Shown here: one piece after another, positions 59,030-64,000 of the stretch
Layout: every line of letters begins with the position of its first letter
How positions within the stretch are numbered: the first letter of the stretch is position 1
The notes under the pieces: generated by a model
What the model was told of the DNA's origin: nothing
Database searches by the model: none
The model's input: the letters and a program-made list of their open reading frames with translations, nothing else
Position numbers and translations under genes: made by a program
NCBI RefSeq assembly: GCF_002994745.2
Contig: NC_037090.1
Span: 20,076,001-20,140,000, forward strand
Direction of reading: 5' to 3'
DNA length: 64,000 nucleotides
Origin: Rosa chinensis
Lineage: Eukaryota; Streptophyta; Magnoliopsida; Rosales; Rosaceae

Positions 59030-59725
59030 TAGGCCTGGCAACAGTGCGGTCACGGGCGGGTTACGGGCGGAATTAACGGGTTGGCGGTCTTAACGGGTTC
59101 AACCCGTTATAACCCGTTAAGATAACGGGTTATAACAGGTTGAGCCCGATGGGTTCGCGGGTTACCCGTTGGAACCCGTTAAGACCGCTAAGGTTTTTAT
59201 TTATTTTATTTTAAAAAAAAATTATTTTCTAATTAATTACTCACTAAAACCCGTTAATACTTGTTAACAATAAATTAGCCATTGAAACCCGTTAAGACCC
59301 GTTAACATAAAAATGAATTTATTTATTTATTTTTTTTGCATTTTTTTAAACTCTTTTTCACACTCATTATCTATTAAAACTTTTCTCCAAAAAAAAAAAA
59401 AATTTATTTTTTTTAAACCCTCTTCCAATCCATTACCCATTAAAACTCTTTTTCATTGTTGATTTTCATTAAATCGAACTATCAAAAGTTAATACATATT
59501 GGGCTCACAATTCTCCAAAAAAAAAAAAAAACTCTTTTTTTTTTTTTTCCTCTTCTAACCGGGTTCGATGGGTTCCGTCGGGCAACCCGTTTCCGCCCGT
59601 TAACTAACGGGTTGTTAACGGATTGGCAGCCCATTAACACGTTAAGTTATCGGACGGAAATAAATGGGTTTTTAGCGGGCGGTTAATGGGTGGTTAACGG
59701 GTCATGGGCTGAATTGTCAGGCCTA
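59030..59725. mobile_element. Non-autonomous hAT element
   Basis: 696 bp with short TIRs (TAGGCCTGGCAA and, opposite, TAGGCCTGACAA) and a perfect 8-bp TSD ACTACATG (59022-59029 and 59726-59733), the hAT signature. Both subterminal regions are packed with GGGTTAACGGG/AACCCGTTAA motifs in both orientations, probably transposase-binding or structural repeats. The AT-rich interior has no ORF of note. Confidence 0.92.
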
Positions 59726-59733
59726 ACTACATG

Positions 59734-60240
59734 AACGTACTGGTACTGAAATACTACCGACTCTAGTTACTCTATCCGATGAAATTGCACGCATGCGGCT
59801 TGCGCACATTTCCTTTTCCTATTGAGGACAAGCATTCTCTCATCTCTTTTACACCACACATGCACATGATCAATGATCAATCATGTTCTTGCACCAAGAA
59901 AACGTTGAAAACCGAGCGCATTCCCGACCGGTCATTTGCATGTTTTGTCAAAATGGCAACCATTGATGAAAATTCGGGATACAACTGAATGAAGGAAGTA
60001 AAATCCTCTCCGATGAGTCAAAGATCGAGTTAACGATTCCCTCTATTCTATGTCCATGACTCTGAAACCCTCTCCGATCTCAAATCCTCATCATCACACA
60101 CCGCCACCATATCCATTTGCGACCATACTCAAATCAACTCCCACCAACCTACAGTCATCGCTCAAATAACTCTAGCTGCGAAAACGTGGGGTTTCTTTCA
60201 AGTACTCAAATCACCGTACTCATTTTGATACTGGAAGAGA
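59734..60240. other. Intergenic stretch
   Basis: A short frame at 59779-59988 has no recognised domain. Nothing else is seen. Confidence 0.35.
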
Positions 60241-60262
60241 CGGACGCCATCAAAGGCGTTCC

Positions 60263-60508
60263 ATGAGCAACCTCATGAGGCAGAGGCAAAGTACTACAAG
60301 CAAGAGGGGAAAGGCGAGTGTAGAAAGGCAGCTAGCTGGCATGAAGGATTCCAGGAGTAACCTCATGAAGCAAAGGCGAAGTACTACAAGCAAGAGGGGC
60401 AAGTCGAGCGTACAAAGGCAACTAGCTGGCATGAATCGTTGCAGTCGATGGGAGACGAATGTAAATAAATGTGACACGTATAAGGCTACCAGAATTTGTC
60501 CAAGATAA
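60263..60508 (+). other. Two-unit 90-bp tandem repeat with open frame
   Basis: An 81-codon open frame holds two direct copies of a 30-residue unit ('SNLM-QR-STTSKRGK-SV'), very basic. At DNA level the period is 90 bp (about 60266-60440), with roughly ten differences. No homologous family is recognised and there is no clear promoter. It lies about 0.2 kb downstream of the end of the ubiquitin-eL40 gene, on the opposite strand. It could be a chance open repeat. Confidence 0.35.
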
Positions 60509-60724
60509 AGGTCTTGATGATGATCAAGTGACAAAATAAAGAACCGTAAAAATTTGTCAAAGTGTTTATGGTAGAATATTATCAAACATGAAATTCATCC
60601 CAAATCCAGTAGGGTTAATATAAACTACAATGATTCCACTATTGGACAAAGCAAATTCTGATTTATCAAAAAAGGTAGAACCAAAATATAAACTTCAAAC
60701 TCAAGCCTAGACCTTCGAGCAGTT

Positions 60725-63164
<2,440 letters not shown>

Positions 63165-64000
63165 TAGGCGGATGACGGGCTACAATTGAGTCGAGTGTAT
63201 CGGATGCCATAACCCTAAGCGAGTGACGGGCTACGATTAAGGCGAGTGTATCGGATGCCATAACCCTAGGCAGTGATGGGTTACGATTGAGACAAGTGTA
63301 TTGGATGCCATAACCCTAATCGGGTGACGGGTTACGATTCAGTTAGAGCTCTAGTCTGTCTGTCATTGTACTGCATGGGGGTGACGCGTTGGGTCACTTG
63401 AGGCCCATAAGTACACATGTTTTTAAAAGAGAGTTCGGGTTGATTCTTTCTTTTATTGTCCATTGAGGGACTTGAGTTCTTTCTAGAGTGTGGAGTTGAT
63501 TTCGGTTTTATTTGAATGGTTTGATTTTAATGTAATCTCCTGAACTAAGTTCTATGCAGGGATTACTGCCGTTTGAATTGTTTGTTTTAATGTAATCTCC
63601 TTAACTAAGTTCTATGCAGGGATTACTGCCTTTTGAATTGTTTGTTTTAATGTAATTTCATGAACTAAACTATACGCAGGAATTGCTATGATTTAAATTG
63701 TGTGATTTTAGGTGATCTCCTGAACTAATTCTCTATGCAGGGATTACTAATTTTTACCGAGTGTGATTATATGTTTGGTTGTGTTTTGTGGAGTTAAATG
63801 TTGTTGCTTTAATTTATCTCACGAGTTGAGAAATTATAAGCATGAGTGACGTGAGTCATTTTAATTGAGTTTACTCATACGAGCTTAAAAAGCTTACCGG
63901 GTTTGTTGTTTCAATCTGGTGCACTATTCCATGGTGTAGGGTTTATTGTACAGGTTAGAATATCGATTAATCGTTGTCGAAGCTGAGATGTACGTTCGGT
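63165..64000 (+). mobile_element. Copy 4 of the long-LTR family (partial)
   Basis: The 3' half of the same LTR family in plus orientation, running off the window. The block TTACGATTCAGTTAGAGCTC, then CCCATAAGTACA, GAGAGT and TTCTTTCTTTTATTGTCCAT, matches copy 3 at 54105-54245. The CTATGCAGGGATTACTGCC minisatellite (63527-63750, four units) is the reverse complement of that in copy 1. The left limit coincides with a tandem array of about 51 bp (63169-63340: GATGCCATAACCCTA units). No TGT terminus is present at the left, so this copy is 5'-truncated or rearranged. By comparison with copy 1 its 3' end should lie roughly 200 bp past the window. Confidence 0.8.

Overview
This is plant nuclear DNA from a eudicot. 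The two intact genes have canonical GT-AG introns, plant-type promoters and plant-specific families, and almost everything else is plant transposable-element sequence (copia, gypsy-type, LINE, MULE, CACTA, hAT, TRIM). The look of the terpene synthase and of the long LTRs is compatible with Rosaceae, but that is a weak inference. Two host genes are supported: a seven-exon TPS-a-type (sesquiterpene) terpene synthase at 29643-32048 (+), and a four-exon ubiquitin-ribosomal protein eL40 fusion gene at 60725-62833 (-). I see no other complete host gene, no tRNA or rRNA and no CRISPR array. Layout: 1-2165 is the decayed 3' part of a copia element with its 3' LTR. 2434-2730 is a LINE RNase H scrap. 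2774-8871 is a structurally complete copia element with nearly identical LTRs but a broken interior. 10239-12539 is a gag-only LTR element (TR-GAG type) whose LTRs look identical. 13771-16716 is a 2.9 kb solo LTR. 17874-22404 is a Mutator-like element with a captured GC-rich gene-like segment, itself split by a 3.1 kb solo LTR of the same family as the previous one. 24264-27370 is a 3.1 kb inverted repeat with arms of about 1 kb. 29643-32048 is the terpene synthase with its promoter. 32378-38810 is an old plus-strand LINE cut into four pieces by a minus-strand LINE, a MULE and a TRIM. About 38950-40640 is a LINE-like element that seems to hold only ORF1. 41423-46527 is a CACTA element carrying two spliceable exons of a host RNA methyltransferase gene. 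46531-48960 is a decayed repeat with Tat/Ogre-like LTR motifs. 49219-50954 is a small CACTA element. 51419-56472 is a solo LTR of a second family with a solo LTR of the first family (52257-54806) nested inside it. 58055-58925 and 59030-59725 are a MULE/MITE and a hAT element. 60725-62833 is the ubiquitin-eL40 gene, and 63165-64000 is the 5'-incomplete start of a fourth copy of the long-LTR family, cut by the window end. The genes do not form a pathway or cluster: a specialised-metabolism gene and a housekeeping ribosomal gene sit as islands in nested transposons. No wholly new system is proven. The most unusual signals are a coding-like Glu-Pro-Glu-Val repeat array inside the mobilised copia derivative, a family of LTRs that sit here mostly as solo copies and carry varying minisatellites, the 3.1 kb foldback, and the methyltransferase exons captured by a CACTA element. 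Boundaries are by-eye calls supported by target-site duplications (TSDs) where stated.
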